A stretch of DNA of 64,000 bases from Myxococcus stipitatus DSM 14675. GTDB lineage: Bacteria; Myxococcota; Myxococcia; Myxococcales; Myxococcaceae. The stretch is from the NCBI RefSeq assembly GCF_000331735.1, contig NC_020126.1, positions 3,844,001 to 3,908,000 on the forward strand, read 5' to 3'. The position numbers and the translations under genes were made by a program. Positions within the stretch are counted from its first letter, which is position 1, and every line of letters begins with the position of its first letter. Shown here piece by piece: positions 24,781 through 33,410 of the stretch. Under the pieces are notes generated by a model, which ran no database searches, was not told the origin of the DNA, and saw only the letters and a list, made by a program, of their open reading frames with translations.

Positions 24781-25542
24781 GTGGAACGGCGACTGGAAGG
24801 CATTCGAGTTTTGGTGACGCGCCCGCGTGAGCGGGCCGAGGAGCTGTGCTTCCTGCTGGAGGACGAGGGCGCGGAGGTGCTCAGCCTCCCGCTCCTGGAG
24901 CTGCGTCCGCCGGAGGACCCGCGTCCTTTGGCGTCCGCGGCCGAGCACATCCAGCGTTACCGGTGGGTGGTGTTCGCCAGTCCGTCGGGGGTGGATGCCC
25001 TGATGGACGCCTTGCGCGAGGCGGGGACGATGTCCCGGTTGGACCGCGTGAGGCTGGCGGCGGTGGGGCCTCGGACGGCGCGCGCGGTGAAGGGGTATGG
25101 CCTGGAGGTCGCCGCCGAGCCCGAGGAGGGCACGGGCCTGGCGCTCTTCGAGCTCATCAAGGACAGCCTCCAGTCGGGCGACGAGGTGCTGCTGCCCGCG
25201 GCGGAAGAGGGCCGGCGGGAGCTCGAGGACTCGCTGCGGGACGCGGGGCTGCTCGTCACGCGTGTGACGGCCTACCGCTCCCTGCCCGCGGAGCTGCCTC
25301 CCGAGGCCCTGGAGCAGCTGGGCACCTCCCCGCTGGACGTGGTGGTGTTCGCCTCGCCTCGCACCGTGGAGGCCTTCCTGGAGGCCGCGGGGCGTGAGCG
25401 GCTGGGGACGGCGAAGGTGGTGGCCATTGGCCCCACGACGGCGTCCGCCCTGGAGCAGCTCGGGTTGCCGGCCTCGGCCGTCGCCGAGCGGCCCACGCCG
25501 GAGTCGCTCGTGGACGCCACGGTCCGCGCCGTGCGTGGTTAG
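24781..25542 (+). CDS. hemD: Uroporphyrinogen-III synthase
   Basis: A 253-residue protein of the highly divergent HemD family, which closes and inverts ring D of hydroxymethylbilane. Recognisable points are VLVTRPRERAEELCFLLEDEGAEV at the start, the WVVFASPSGVDALMDAL strand-helix, VAAVGPRTARAVKGYGLEV-type repeat in the first lobe, and DVVVFASPRTVEAFLEAAG with VVAIGPTTASALEQLG in the second. The start is GTG, 12 bp after hemC, so it is the last gene of the haem operon seen here. Confidence 0.93.
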   Translation: MERRLEGIRVLVTRPRERAEELCFLLEDEGAEVLSLPLLELRPPEDPRPLASAAEHIQRYRWVVFASPSGVDALMDALREAGTMSRLDRVRLAAVGPRTARAVKGYGLEVAAEPEEGTGLALFELIKDSLQSGDEVLLPAAEEGRRELEDSLRDAGLLVTRVTAYRSLPAELPPEALEQLGTSPLDVVVFASPRTVEAFLEAAGRERLGTAKVVAIGPTTASALEQLGLPASAVAERPTPESLVDATVRAVRG

Positions 25543-25648
25543 CGGGCGCGGGGATACCGCCGTGGGCGCTGTTCGCGAGTAGACTGCCCATCCCGTCACG
25601 GTCCGGGCGAAGGTGCGCTCGGGCCAGGACGACGCGGAGGGGTGTTCG

Positions 25649-27436
25649 ATGATTCGGGGTTCGCAGCGAGTCGCCGGGGTGTTGGGTCTGCTGTTGGCCG
25701 TGACGGCGGCGGCTCAGGAAGTGGAATACAAGGACCTGGGTCATCGCGTGCTCAACACGCCGGCGGACCCCTTCGTCTTCTACGTGGATGGGCGCTCGTC
25801 GCTGCCCGCGGGGAACGACCTGTCCCGGGTGGTGGCGGCCAGCCGCGCGGCCTTCCAGGCCTGGCAGGGCGTGAGCTGTGCCTGGCCCGTCTTCTCGTTC
25901 CCTCAGGATGGAGGCGTGGCCACGACGGGCTCGCCCATGCCGAAGGTGGATGACCCGGGGGACCGCTTCAACGTCGTCCCCGTCTGGGTGACGGACCGGC
26001 AGGACCCTCGGTACGTGGACTCGCTCAGGGGCGGGGACCGGCCCGCGGCCGCGCGGCCCCTGGCCTTCTCGGGTTACGTGTACCAGTGCGACATCTTCCT
26101 CAACGCCGTGGACCACCGCTGGTCCACGCAGACGCCCACGCCCTCGGGCCATCTGGATATCCAGAGCACCCTGATGCACGAGATTGGCCACTGCCTGGGG
26201 CTGGGCGACTCCTACGAGGCCCAGGGCGCGGTGATGTTCTTCTACCTGCCCGAAGGGGAGAGCCGCAGGACGCTCGCCACCTACGACACGTCCGCGCTGT
26301 GCCGCTTCTATCCGAAGACGGGGGCGGTGGGCTCGCCCTGTGACACCTCCGCGTGTGGCACGGGCCTGACGTGTGTCACCGTGCCGTCCACCGTCTCCGG
26401 CAAGGACCTCAAGGTCTGCGCGAAGGGCTGCTCGGGCACCACGACGGGCGAGTGCCCGGCCCCCTACGTGTGCCGCGCGTCCACGCTCGTCTCCGGCTCC
26501 ACCCAGGCGTGTCTCCCCGCGCTGCCCGACGGCGTGACGCCGGTGGGCCGCGAGTGCACGCCCGGGCCTCGGGCGTGTGGCAACACCAACGGCACCTGCA
26601 TCCCGCCCGTGTCGACTCCGTCGGGCAATGGCGACTTCGACCGGTGGGACCTGGGCTACTGCACGGAGGCATGCAGCGGCGCGATCTCATGCCCCACGGG
26701 CGCGGCGTGCGCCAACATGCCGGGGCAGGGCTCCATCTGCTTGAAGACCTGCGACGTGAATGGAAGCGACTGCCGCCCTGGCTACGCGTGCGAGACCCGC
26801 GCCGAGGGCAGCGTCTGTGTCCCGGGGTGCTTTGGTGACCAGGATTGCGACAGCAACTCCGTCTGCAGGACGTGTGACCGCGTCTGCGTGCCGAAGAAGA
26901 CCTCGGCGAAGCAGGTGGGCGATGCGTGCACGGCCGACGCGGAGTGCGGCACCAATCAGTACTGCCTCTTCGCCGAGGGCAATCCCCAGGGCGTGTGCGC
27001 ACAGCCGTGCTCGGTGGCGGCCTGTTCCTGCCCCGGCGGGACGTCGTGTCAGGTGGTGAACAAGGAGGGAGAGCGTGCGTGCATGAAGTACTGCGCGGCG
27101 AGCACGTGTGCTTCTTCGCTCCGGTGCGGCACGACGGAGCAGGGGACTCCTGCCTGCCACCCCGCCTGCCAGTCGGACCAGGACTGCGGACCGTCGATGC
27201 GCTGTGGGAGTGGAGGGACCTGTTACGATCCCAAGGCGCGGCCGGACGCGGGTGGCTGCGCGCTGTGCAACGACGCGGGGACGCCCCCGCCGCCCCCGGA
27301 TGCGGGCCCCGAAACCCCCAAGGGAGAGTCGGGTGGCTGTGGTTGCCAGAGCACGCCGCTGTCCGCGGCGTTCCTGGGCGGCCTGGTCCTGCTGCTGCTC
27401 TTGGCTGGAAGGAGACGGAATTGGCACAAGCAGTGA
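25649..27436 (+). CDS. Secreted matrixin/snapalysin-like metalloprotease with MYXO-CTERM tail
   Basis: A 595-residue exported protein; the ATG at 25649 has GGAGGGG upstream and begins a signal peptide (cut near TAAAQE). The zinc site is HEIGHCLGLGD (177-187), i.e. HExxHxxGxxD with Asp as third ligand as in snapalysins, followed by a possible Met-turn (GAVMFFYL). Residues 235-560 are a long Cys-rich array resembling dickkopf/EGF-like modules (CDTSACGTGLTC, CSGTTTGECPAPYVC and further). The C-terminus is a MYXO-CTERM sorting signal: GGCGCQ, a hydrophobic segment, then GRRRNWHKQ, implying myxosortase processing and surface anchoring. Its end overlaps the GspE-type gene. Confidence 0.85.
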   Translation: MIRGSQRVAGVLGLLLAVTAAAQEVEYKDLGHRVLNTPADPFVFYVDGRSSLPAGNDLSRVVAASRAAFQAWQGVSCAWPVFSFPQDGGVATTGSPMPKVDDPGDRFNVVPVWVTDRQDPRYVDSLRGGDRPAAARPLAFSGYVYQCDIFLNAVDHRWSTQTPTPSGHLDIQSTLMHEIGHCLGLGDSYEAQGAVMFFYLPEGESRRTLATYDTSALCRFYPKTGAVGSPCDTSACGTGLTCVTVPSTVSGKDLKVCAKGCSGTTTGECPAPYVCRASTLVSGSTQACLPALPDGVTPVGRECTPGPRACGNTNGTCIPPVSTPSGNGDFDRWDLGYCTEACSGAISCPTGAACANMPGQGSICLKTCDVNGSDCRPGYACETRAEGSVCVPGCFGDQDCDSNSVCRTCDRVCVPKKTSAKQVGDACTADAECGTNQYCLFAEGNPQGVCAQPCSVAACSCPGGTSCQVVNKEGERACMKYCAASTCASSLRCGTTEQGTPACHPACQSDQDCGPSMRCGSGGTCYDPKARPDAGGCALCNDAGTPPPPPDAGPETPKGESGGCGCQSTPLSAAFLGGLVLLLLLAGRRRNWHKQ

Positions 27437-29265
27437 GCGGCTCGGGCTCTTCGCCGGCGAGGAGCCGGGTTGATTTCACCACCCTGTTCGTCCTCGAGGC
27501 GCTCGTGGGGCAAGGCCTGCTGACGCCTCAGCAGGCCCAGGAGGTGCTCGCGAAGGAGGGCGCGGCGCGAGCCCGGGTCCTCAAGACGCAGTCGGCATCG
27601 GGCGGCAAGGACGCCGCGCGGTACGACGTGTCGCCGGTGGAGGTGGTCGCCGCCTTCCAGATACCCCTGGCCAGTGGCCGGGGTGTGCTGGACGAGGACC
27701 GCGTCACGGAGGTCGCCGCCCGCGCGTCGGGGCTGGCCTACCGGAAGATTGACCCGCTCAAGCTGGACATGACGCTGGCCACCCGCACGGTGTCCCGGCC
27801 CTACGCGCAGAAGCATGTCCTGCTTCCGCTGGAGCGCTCGGCGCAGGGGCGGCTGGTGGTCGCGGTGGCCAACCCGTTCGACCGGGAGTTGTTCGAGAGC
27901 TTCCACCGGCTCACGGGGCTGCCCGTGGAGCCGGTGCTGAGCGCGAAGGCCGACATCCTCAAGGCCATCTCGGATATCTACGGCTTCAAGAAGACGCTGG
28001 CGCGCGCGGCGGATGACTTCGGCGGCGCGACGAACGCGCAGCAGGTCTCCAACTTCGAGCAACTCGTCTCGCTCAGCGGGACGCAGGAGCTGGAGGCGTC
28101 GGATCGCCCGGTGGTCCAGGCGGTGGACTATCTCCTGCGCTACGCGTTCGACAACCGCGCCTCGGATATCCACATCGAGCCCAAGCGGTCCACCAGCCAG
28201 GTCCGCCTGCGCATCGATGGGGTGCTGCACCCGGTGTACTCGCTGCCAGCGCAGGTGCATGCGCCCATCGTCTCGCGCGTGAAGATGCTCTCGCGCATCG
28301 ACATCTCGGAGAAGCGCAAGGCGCAGGACGGTCGCATCAAGACGGAGCGGGACGGGCGCGAGGTGGAGTTGCGCGTCAGCACGCTGCCCACGGCCTTCGG
28401 CGAGAAGGTGGTCATCCGCATCTTCGACCCGGAGACGCTGGTTCAGGACATCGCCCAGCTCGGCTTCGAGCCGGACGAGAAGGGCGCCTTCGAGTCGTGG
28501 ATAGACCAGCCCCACGGGCTCATCCTCGTCACGGGGCCCACTGGCAGCGGGAAGACGACGACGCTCTACTCGGCGCTCAAGGCGCTGGCGGGGCCGGACG
28601 TCAACGTCACCACGATCGAAGACCCCATCGAAATGGTGTGGGACGCCTTCAACCAGGTGCAGGTGCAGCCCAAGGTGGGGCTCGACTTCGCGGGGGCGCT
28701 GCGCCACATCCTGCGCCAGGACCCGGACGTCATCATGGTGGGCGAGATTCGAGACACGGAGACGGCGGAGAACGCCATCCAGTCCGCGCTCACGGGCCAC
28801 CTGGTGTTGTCCACGCTGCACACGAACGACGCGCTGGGCGCGGTGGCGCGCATGAGGGACCTGGGCGTGCCCTCGTTCCTCCTCGCGCAGAGTCTGCTCG
28901 GGGTCATGGCGCAGCGACTGCTGCGCCGGGTGTGCAGTCATTGCGCGGAGGAGGCGAGCCTCACTCCGGACGAGCTCCTGGCGCTCCAGGCCCCGCTGCC
29001 GTTGTTGCCGGGGGGCGTGCGGGTGCTCAAGGGCGCGGGCTGCGTGCGGTGCCGTGGCACGGGCTACGTGGGCCGCACGGGTGTCTTTGAAATCGTCACC
29101 ACGAACGGGGAGCTGCGAGAGCACATCGCTCGCGAGTCGCCGTACGAGAAGCTGGTGGAGATTGCCCGGCGCGGAGGCATGCGCACGCTGCGCGAAGCCG
29201 CGGTGCGAAAGCTTGCCCAAGGACTCACCGCGTTCGATGAAGTGGTGCGAATGACGTCCGCGTGA
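27421..29265 (+). CDS. GspE/PilB-type secretion ATPase
   Basis: About 614 residues starting at TTG 27421, chosen because AAGGAG lies six bases before it; longer frames run through the upstream gene in the wrong register. N-terminal helices (FVLEALVGQGLLTPQQAQEVL) form an MshEN-like domain without the full cyclic-di-GMP motif. Then come the N-domain (RASDIHIEPKRSTSQVRLRIDG) and RecA-like core: Walker A GPTGSGKT (372-379), Asp box TTIEDPIE, Walker B VIMVGEIRD, His box STLHTND. Two CxxC pairs near 505-545 (CSHC, CVRC) are the zinc site of GspE. It powers type II secretion or pilus assembly. No other secretion gene is nearby. Confidence 0.92.
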   Translation: MAQAVSGSGSSPARSRVDFTTLFVLEALVGQGLLTPQQAQEVLAKEGAARARVLKTQSASGGKDAARYDVSPVEVVAAFQIPLASGRGVLDEDRVTEVAARASGLAYRKIDPLKLDMTLATRTVSRPYAQKHVLLPLERSAQGRLVVAVANPFDRELFESFHRLTGLPVEPVLSAKADILKAISDIYGFKKTLARAADDFGGATNAQQVSNFEQLVSLSGTQELEASDRPVVQAVDYLLRYAFDNRASDIHIEPKRSTSQVRLRIDGVLHPVYSLPAQVHAPIVSRVKMLSRIDISEKRKAQDGRIKTERDGREVELRVSTLPTAFGEKVVIRIFDPETLVQDIAQLGFEPDEKGAFESWIDQPHGLILVTGPTGSGKTTTLYSALKALAGPDVNVTTIEDPIEMVWDAFNQVQVQPKVGLDFAGALRHILRQDPDVIMVGEIRDTETAENAIQSALTGHLVLSTLHTNDALGAVARMRDLGVPSFLLAQSLLGVMAQRLLRRVCSHCAEEASLTPDELLALQAPLPLLPGGVRVLKGAGCVRCRGTGYVGRTGVFEIVTTNGELREHIARESPYEKLVEIARRGGMRTLREAAVRKLAQGLTAFDEVVRMTSA

Positions 29266-29309
29266 GATGAAAAGGCGATGAAGTCTTTCGTGAGCGTGGG
29301 AGCGGTGCG

Positions 29310-29915
29310 GTGATTCTCTTTCGACCTGTCGGGCTCGAGGAGCTGTTGTTGATTTCTCGGACGGGGATGCGGCGTTTCCCGCCGCGTCTGCCTGACCAAC
29401 CCATCTTTTATCCGGTGCTCAATCGCGGGTACGCGGAGCAGATTGCTCGGGATTGGAACACGAAGAGCGGGACCCTGGCCGGTTACGTCACGGAGTTCGA
29501 GGTCGAGGACTCCCACGCTCGCTCCTTCGAGGTGCAGCAGGTCGGGGGCCGGGAGCACCTGGAACTCTGGGTGCCCGCCGAGTCCCTCGACGTGTTCAAC
29601 GACCACATCCAGGGGACGATTCGGGTGCTGGGCGCCTTCTTCGGCGCATCGTTCGCCGGAGTGGCCCCCTCCGAGTCCGCGCTGAAGGGGCTGAACGCGC
29701 GCGACCAGTTCGAGGCGCTGCGTGCGCTCGTGTCCCAGGAGCCCGGCGCCCTTCAGCGGGAGGTCGCGGTGAATCACGAGGCGGTGTTCGCGCACCTCTT
29801 CTTCTGGGAGCAGCTGGGGGAGGAGAGTGTCTCCGCGCGGGAGAAGGCGGCCGCATTGGCAGCCATCCGAGCGGCGTGGTCCGCCGTCTTCCCCGAGATG
29901 CCGCTGGGCGCATGA
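29310..29915 (+). CDS. Conserved hypothetical, ADP-ribosylation/crystallin J1-like
   Basis: A 201-residue soluble protein from a GTG start. I recognise the pattern FRPVGLEELLLI, FPPRLPDQPIFYPVLNRGYAEQIARDWNTK and LWVPAESLDVFNDHI as a widespread bacterial family commonly labelled 'ADP-ribosylation/crystallin J1', where no activity is proven. There is no signal peptide. It follows the GspE gene by 44 bp and may be in the same transcript, but a shared role is not evident. A bidirectional terminator follows within ten bases of the stop. Confidence 0.65.
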   Translation: MILFRPVGLEELLLISRTGMRRFPPRLPDQPIFYPVLNRGYAEQIARDWNTKSGTLAGYVTEFEVEDSHARSFEVQQVGGREHLELWVPAESLDVFNDHIQGTIRVLGAFFGASFAGVAPSESALKGLNARDQFEALRALVSQEPGALQREVAVNHEAVFAHLFFWEQLGEESVSAREKAAALAAIRAAWSAVFPEMPLGA

Positions 29916-29923
29916 AAAGACAG

Positions 29924-29955
29924 ACGGCCCGGCCTCTCGGCGAGGACCGGGCCGT
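29924..29955. terminator. Bidirectional terminator, first of four related hairpins
   Basis: ACGGCCCGG and CCGGGCCGT form a perfect 9-bp stem with a 14-base loop, between the convergent genes ending at 29915 and 29982. The flank GAAAAGACAG resembles the flanks of the hairpins at 31620, 33332 and 35014. Confidence 0.8.
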
Positions 29956-29981
29956 CGTCAGGCTTTCAAGTCCGTGGAGTG

Positions 29982-31460
29982 TCAGTCGATGCGCTTCGTC
30001 CCCGCCACCAGCGACTTCGCGGGAACCTCATCGCCGAGGACGGAGTAGGTGGTGCCGGACTGGCGTTCACCGCGAACACATTCGGCGGGCGCGTCGGGAC
30101 GGGACTGAACCCAGACGTAGATGTCCCCCGCGTGCGTCGCGCCCAGGGCGTAGATGCGATTGCCGGGTTGAGGGCCCGTCGTGTCGTCATACTGGTGGGC
30201 GAAGCGCGGAGGGGTACAGGGCTGGTTGGGCGTCCTGGCCAGCGGCCGCGTGCAGGCCGCATCCGCGTAGTGTCCCGCGTTGCCCTTCGTCACAGAGGCC
30301 TCGGTGAGCGGGAAGCAGCGCGGAGTCCCCTCGACATCCGGTTGGAAGCCACACGCGGTGCCCAGCTGGGTGTCGTGAAGCTCCCGAGGAAGCTGGAGCA
30401 CTGCCCCCAGCTCCGCGCCGCGCACCTTGAGTCGGCCGTACGTCTTGAAGTCGCGCTCCTGGGCCTCGAGCCAGGTCGCGGCGGGAAGCTCCTTGCCCGG
30501 GCTGAAGAAGCGCCAATCCGAGGGAACCGCTGTCGAGCGCTCGCACGTGTTCCCGTACCGCGCATAGACCTGGGTCACCTCCGCGCCGATGGCGTAGGTG
30601 GCCGTGGTGGGATTGCAGCGTGATTCCGAGGTGATGGTCGCGAAGCGGGGCGTGTCGCAGCTGATTCCGACGGCCTCCTCCGTACACGTGGCATTCGTGT
30701 TCATCCTGAGGCCACCAAAGCTGACCGCGGTGGAGTGGCCCGAAGGCAGGCAGCGCAGTTTCTGGTCACTCGCCCGCTCGATGGAGCACTCCGTGTCCCG
30801 CGCCGTGTCCTGGATGCGATGGATGCTCGAGGACCCATCCTCTCCATCGACGAACCGGAGCGTGAAGCCGCTCCCGCTCCACTTCTGGGTGACTTGCCCT
30901 CGGACGAAGAGGGTGCCGGCGGAGACCTCCGCGCCTGCCCGGTAGGCCACGTCCCCGGAGGACAGCGCTCGCGGGAGGCATGCCCCCGTGTTGAGGTCCA
31001 GGGAGTAGGGCGTGGTCGTCACGCGTTCACCCGGTGCGTGGAACCGAGGGAGCTCGCCGCAGGCGATGTGTTTCGTGAGGACCGCGCCCGAGGGAAGGGG
31101 CCCGAAATGGACGCGGAGCCCCTCCGTGCAACTGGCATCGAAGTAGTAGTCCCCGCGGCTGCCAGGGCCTGGGAGGTTGAACAGGCCTTCGTGGCTCACG
31201 CAGTAGACGGCACCGTCGGGCGCCGCTTTCTCCCAGGAGCAGTCCGCCTGTCTCTGGCTGTCGTGCAGGCGCTCAACCCACCGCAACCCGTCGCTCGTGG
31301 TGACGCCACGGACCTTGATGCGTGAGCCGCTCTTGAAGAGCTCGAGGGGGGACTCCTCCGGTGTCTCTCCCCCCGGTCCGCCTTCATCCGCGTCCTTCGT
31401 GGTTTCGCACCCCATCCCCCACAAGACAGCGCACAGCAAGCCTGCCTGGACACGACGCAT
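29982..31460 (-). CDS. Repeat lipoprotein, copy 1 of three tandem paralogues
   Basis: A 492-residue lipoprotein: signal peptide with Cys18 in WGMGC, then an acidic linker (ETTKDADEGGPGG). The ATG at 31460 follows GAGGGGGAACC; a longer frame runs into the neighbour. The mature protein is three imperfect repeats of about 145 residues. Each has an HD(S/T) or QDT segment with a Cys nearby, a C(L/F/V)(P/S) strand, a CT(E/R)-type strand, then a YxxG(A/D)EV-A-(T/S)-(F/L)V-like close (SDWRFFSPGKELPAATWLEA, TTYSVLGDEVPAKSLVAG). Paired cysteines suggest disulfides outside the cytoplasm. It is the most diverged of the three. No known family identified. Confidence 0.8.
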   Translation of the reverse strand: MRRVQAGLLCAVLWGMGCETTKDADEGGPGGETPEESPLELFKSGSRIKVRGVTTSDGLRWVERLHDSQRQADCSWEKAAPDGAVYCVSHEGLFNLPGPGSRGDYYFDASCTEGLRVHFGPLPSGAVLTKHIACGELPRFHAPGERVTTTPYSLDLNTGACLPRALSSGDVAYRAGAEVSAGTLFVRGQVTQKWSGSGFTLRFVDGEDGSSSIHRIQDTARDTECSIERASDQKLRCLPSGHSTAVSFGGLRMNTNATCTEEAVGISCDTPRFATITSESRCNPTTATYAIGAEVTQVYARYGNTCERSTAVPSDWRFFSPGKELPAATWLEAQERDFKTYGRLKVRGAELGAVLQLPRELHDTQLGTACGFQPDVEGTPRCFPLTEASVTKGNAGHYADAACTRPLARTPNQPCTPPRFAHQYDDTTGPQPGNRIYALGATHAGDIYVWVQSRPDAPAECVRGERQSGTTYSVLGDEVPAKSLVAGTKRID

Positions 31461-31575
31461 GGTTCCCCCTCTTCCGCATGAACGAAGGAGCGGCCTTGTC
31501 ATGCCGCCCCCGTCTGATTGCGCCGGTTCTCTATTGTCTCCACGAGTCGACAGCAACTCAGGTGCACAAGGCGCA

Positions 31576-31600
31576 AGTATATTTAGTGTCCACTTGACAC
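31576..31600 (-). promoter_or_regulatory. Candidate promoter/operator of lipoprotein copy 1
   Basis: On the minus strand a TATACT hexamer (31581-31576) lies five bases downstream of a perfect GTGTC-N5-GACAC inverted repeat (31586-31600). The surrounding 40 bases are AT-rich. A -35 hexamer is not clear, so activator binding at the repeat is conceivable. Confidence 0.35.
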
Positions 31601-31619
31601 GAAGTCCACGGAAATGACA

Positions 31620-31653
31620 ACGACCCGGCCGCCCGAGAGGGTGACCGGGTCGT
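31620..31653 (-). terminator. Terminator hairpin after lipoprotein copy 2
   Basis: ACGACCCGG and CCGGGTCGT form a perfect 9-bp stem with a 16-base loop, 23 bases past the stop of the gene ending at 31676. One base pair differs from the hairpins after the other copies, and the change is compensated on the opposite arm (A-C-G-A versus T-C-G-T). Confidence 0.8.
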
Positions 31654-31675
31654 CGGAGCGACTCACGCCGATGCG

Positions 31676-33142
31676 TCAGTCCAGCTTGGTCGTGCCCTGG
31701 ACCAGCGACGTGGCGGCAATCTCGGAGCCGAGCTGGTAGTACGTGCTCCCCGGGTTGCGCTCCGTCTGGATGCAGCGGGGGCCGCCCGTGCCGAACACCA
31801 CGCTGACGTAGACGGTGCCCGTGAACGGCTGGCCCGCGTTGTACGCGCGGTAGCTCGTGTCCGAAGGATTCGAGACGTCGTTCTCCAGGACGTAGCGGTC
31901 CGGGGTGCACGACGTGGTGTTGGAGAGGCCCACCGGCTTCGTGCAGGAGGCATCCGCGAAGAGGTTCCCCGTGGAGAAGATGCTGGAGACGGGGAAGCAG
32001 CGCAGGGTGCCCGCCGAGTCCTTCAGGAAGGCGCAGTTCGTGTTGAGCTGGGTGTCGTGGAGCGTCAGGGGAATCTGGACCTTGTCACCCGCGCTCGCGC
32101 CACGAATCTTGAGCCGGCCGTGGGTCTTGAGGTCGAGCTCCTTCGCCTCCACGAAGCTCGAGGCGGCAATCTCCGCGCCCGCCTGGTAGTAGGTCGTGTT
32201 CGGAGGGGACTGCGGGTTCAGCTGGCACGCGCCACCGCCCGTCGTCCCGTAGACCTGGGTGACCTTCGCTCCGACCGCGTAGACCTTGGCGCCTGGACCA
32301 CACTGGTCCTGCGCGAAGGTCACCGCGAAGCGAGGCGTCCCGCACGTCGAATAGAAGGCCGGCTCGGTGCAGGTGTTGTTCACGGCGGCGACCTTCGCGT
32401 TGCCCACCGCGGTGCTGGTGCCCGTGGGCAGGCAGCGCACCTTGTTGTCGCTCGCCTTCTGGAGGATGCAGGCCGTGTCCCGGACTGTGTCCTGGATGTG
32501 GTGCAGCTGCGCGGACCCGTCCTCACCCTCGATGAAGTGAACCGTGATGCCCTTGTCCGCCTGCTTCTGCTTCACAGCGCCTCGCACGAAGGTGCCAGCG
32601 GCGACCTCGGGGCCGGCGCGGTAGGCCTTGAAGCCAGGGGACACCGGAATGGAGTCGCATGCCCCCGTGCTGCTCTTGGCGAACACGGACGTCGTGATTT
32701 CAGCGCCGACGGTGTGGAAGGTCGGGTTCACGCCACAGCCGACGTTGCGCTTCATGAAGAAGTCGGTCGCCGCCACGGGCTCCGAGGTGACGACGATTCC
32801 CTCGGTGCAGCTCGCATCGAGGTAGTAGCCCGAGCCACCCGCGGGGACGTACTCCATGCCGCCCGGGACGCAGTAGAGGGCGCCATCGGCTCCCGCGCTC
32901 TCCCAGGTGCAGGTCTTCTTCAGCTTGCTGTCATGCCATTCATCCGGCCAGCGCAGGCCATCCGTGGTGGTGGTCACCTGGGCCTTGATGCGCGAGCCGC
33001 TCTTGAAGAAGTCGGCGACGTTGAGGGTCCCTCCGGGCTCACCGCCTGGCCCCGGATTGTTGTCGTCGTCCGAGTCCTTGGTCCCACCGCAACCCGTCCC
33101 CCACAGCACAGCCAGCACCAGACCTGTGTAGATGCAACGCAT
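31676..33142 (-). CDS. Repeat lipoprotein, copy 2 of three tandem paralogues
   Basis: A 488-residue lipoprotein with lipobox Cys18 (WGTGC) and a Gly/Asp-rich linker (DSDDDNNPGPGGEPGG). Three internal repeats are clearest here: HDSKLKKTC / QDTVRDTAC / HDTQLNTNC, then YCVPGG / RCLPTG / RCFPVS, then ASCTEG / NTCTEP / ASCTKP, and closing AYRAGPEVAAGTFVRG / YYQAGAEIAASSFVEA / YYQLGSEIAATSLVQG. The ATG at 33142 is preceded by GGGAAG; the longer upstream frame is not gene-like. The regular cysteines suggest a disulfide-stabilised extracytoplasmic binding or adhesive protein (inference). Unknown family. Confidence 0.82.
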   Translation of the reverse strand: MRCIYTGLVLAVLWGTGCGGTKDSDDDNNPGPGGEPGGTLNVADFFKSGSRIKAQVTTTTDGLRWPDEWHDSKLKKTCTWESAGADGALYCVPGGMEYVPAGGSGYYLDASCTEGIVVTSEPVAATDFFMKRNVGCGVNPTFHTVGAEITTSVFAKSSTGACDSIPVSPGFKAYRAGPEVAAGTFVRGAVKQKQADKGITVHFIEGEDGSAQLHHIQDTVRDTACILQKASDNKVRCLPTGTSTAVGNAKVAAVNNTCTEPAFYSTCGTPRFAVTFAQDQCGPGAKVYAVGAKVTQVYGTTGGGACQLNPQSPPNTTYYQAGAEIAASSFVEAKELDLKTHGRLKIRGASAGDKVQIPLTLHDTQLNTNCAFLKDSAGTLRCFPVSSIFSTGNLFADASCTKPVGLSNTTSCTPDRYVLENDVSNPSDTSYRAYNAGQPFTGTVYVSVVFGTGGPRCIQTERNPGSTYYQLGSEIAATSLVQGTTKLD

Positions 33143-33194
33143 GGTGTCTTCCCGATGATGCTCGAGTAGTGGCGCGGCCCCCATGCCGCGACCA

Positions 33195-33213
33195 TCCGGC
33201 CCCCAAGGCCGGA
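33195..33213 (-). promoter_or_regulatory. Leader hairpin upstream of lipoprotein copy 2
   Basis: TCCGGCC and GGCCGGA form a perfect 7-bp stem with a 5-base loop, 53 bases upstream of the start codon. A longer-range GTTGTCG/CGACAAC pair flanks it at 33214-33249. No U-tract follows, so an mRNA leader structure or protein site is more likely than a terminator. Confidence 0.3.
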
Positions 33214-33331
33214 GTTGTCGGCTTAGCGCCAACGCAACGCGGCGACAACCCGACAGTCGACCGATGTCATGACTTCAGCCTTCGAACGTTGCGCTGTTCG
33301 CGAATCCCAAATCCCATATCTGGAACGACAA

Positions 33332-33361
33332 CGGCCCGGTCCTCACGTGGGAACCGGGCCG
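33332..33361 (-). terminator. Terminator hairpin after lipoprotein copy 3
   Basis: CGGCCCGGT and ACCGGGCCG form a perfect 9-bp stem with a 12-base loop, about 50 bases after the stop of the gene ending at 33411. The flank GGAACGACAA matches those of the sister hairpins. Confidence 0.8.
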
Positions 33362-33410
33362 GCATCTTGGGTCTCAGCAGTGGAGAGCCTTTGCTCTCAT
33401 TCCGCGAGCG

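Noticed and set aside
31461..31910. N-terminal extension of the first repeat lipoprotein by 150 codons
   Set aside because: The extension is antisense-like sequence running back across the terminator and into the 3' end of copy 2; the true start at 31460 has a ribosome-binding site and lipoprotein signal.
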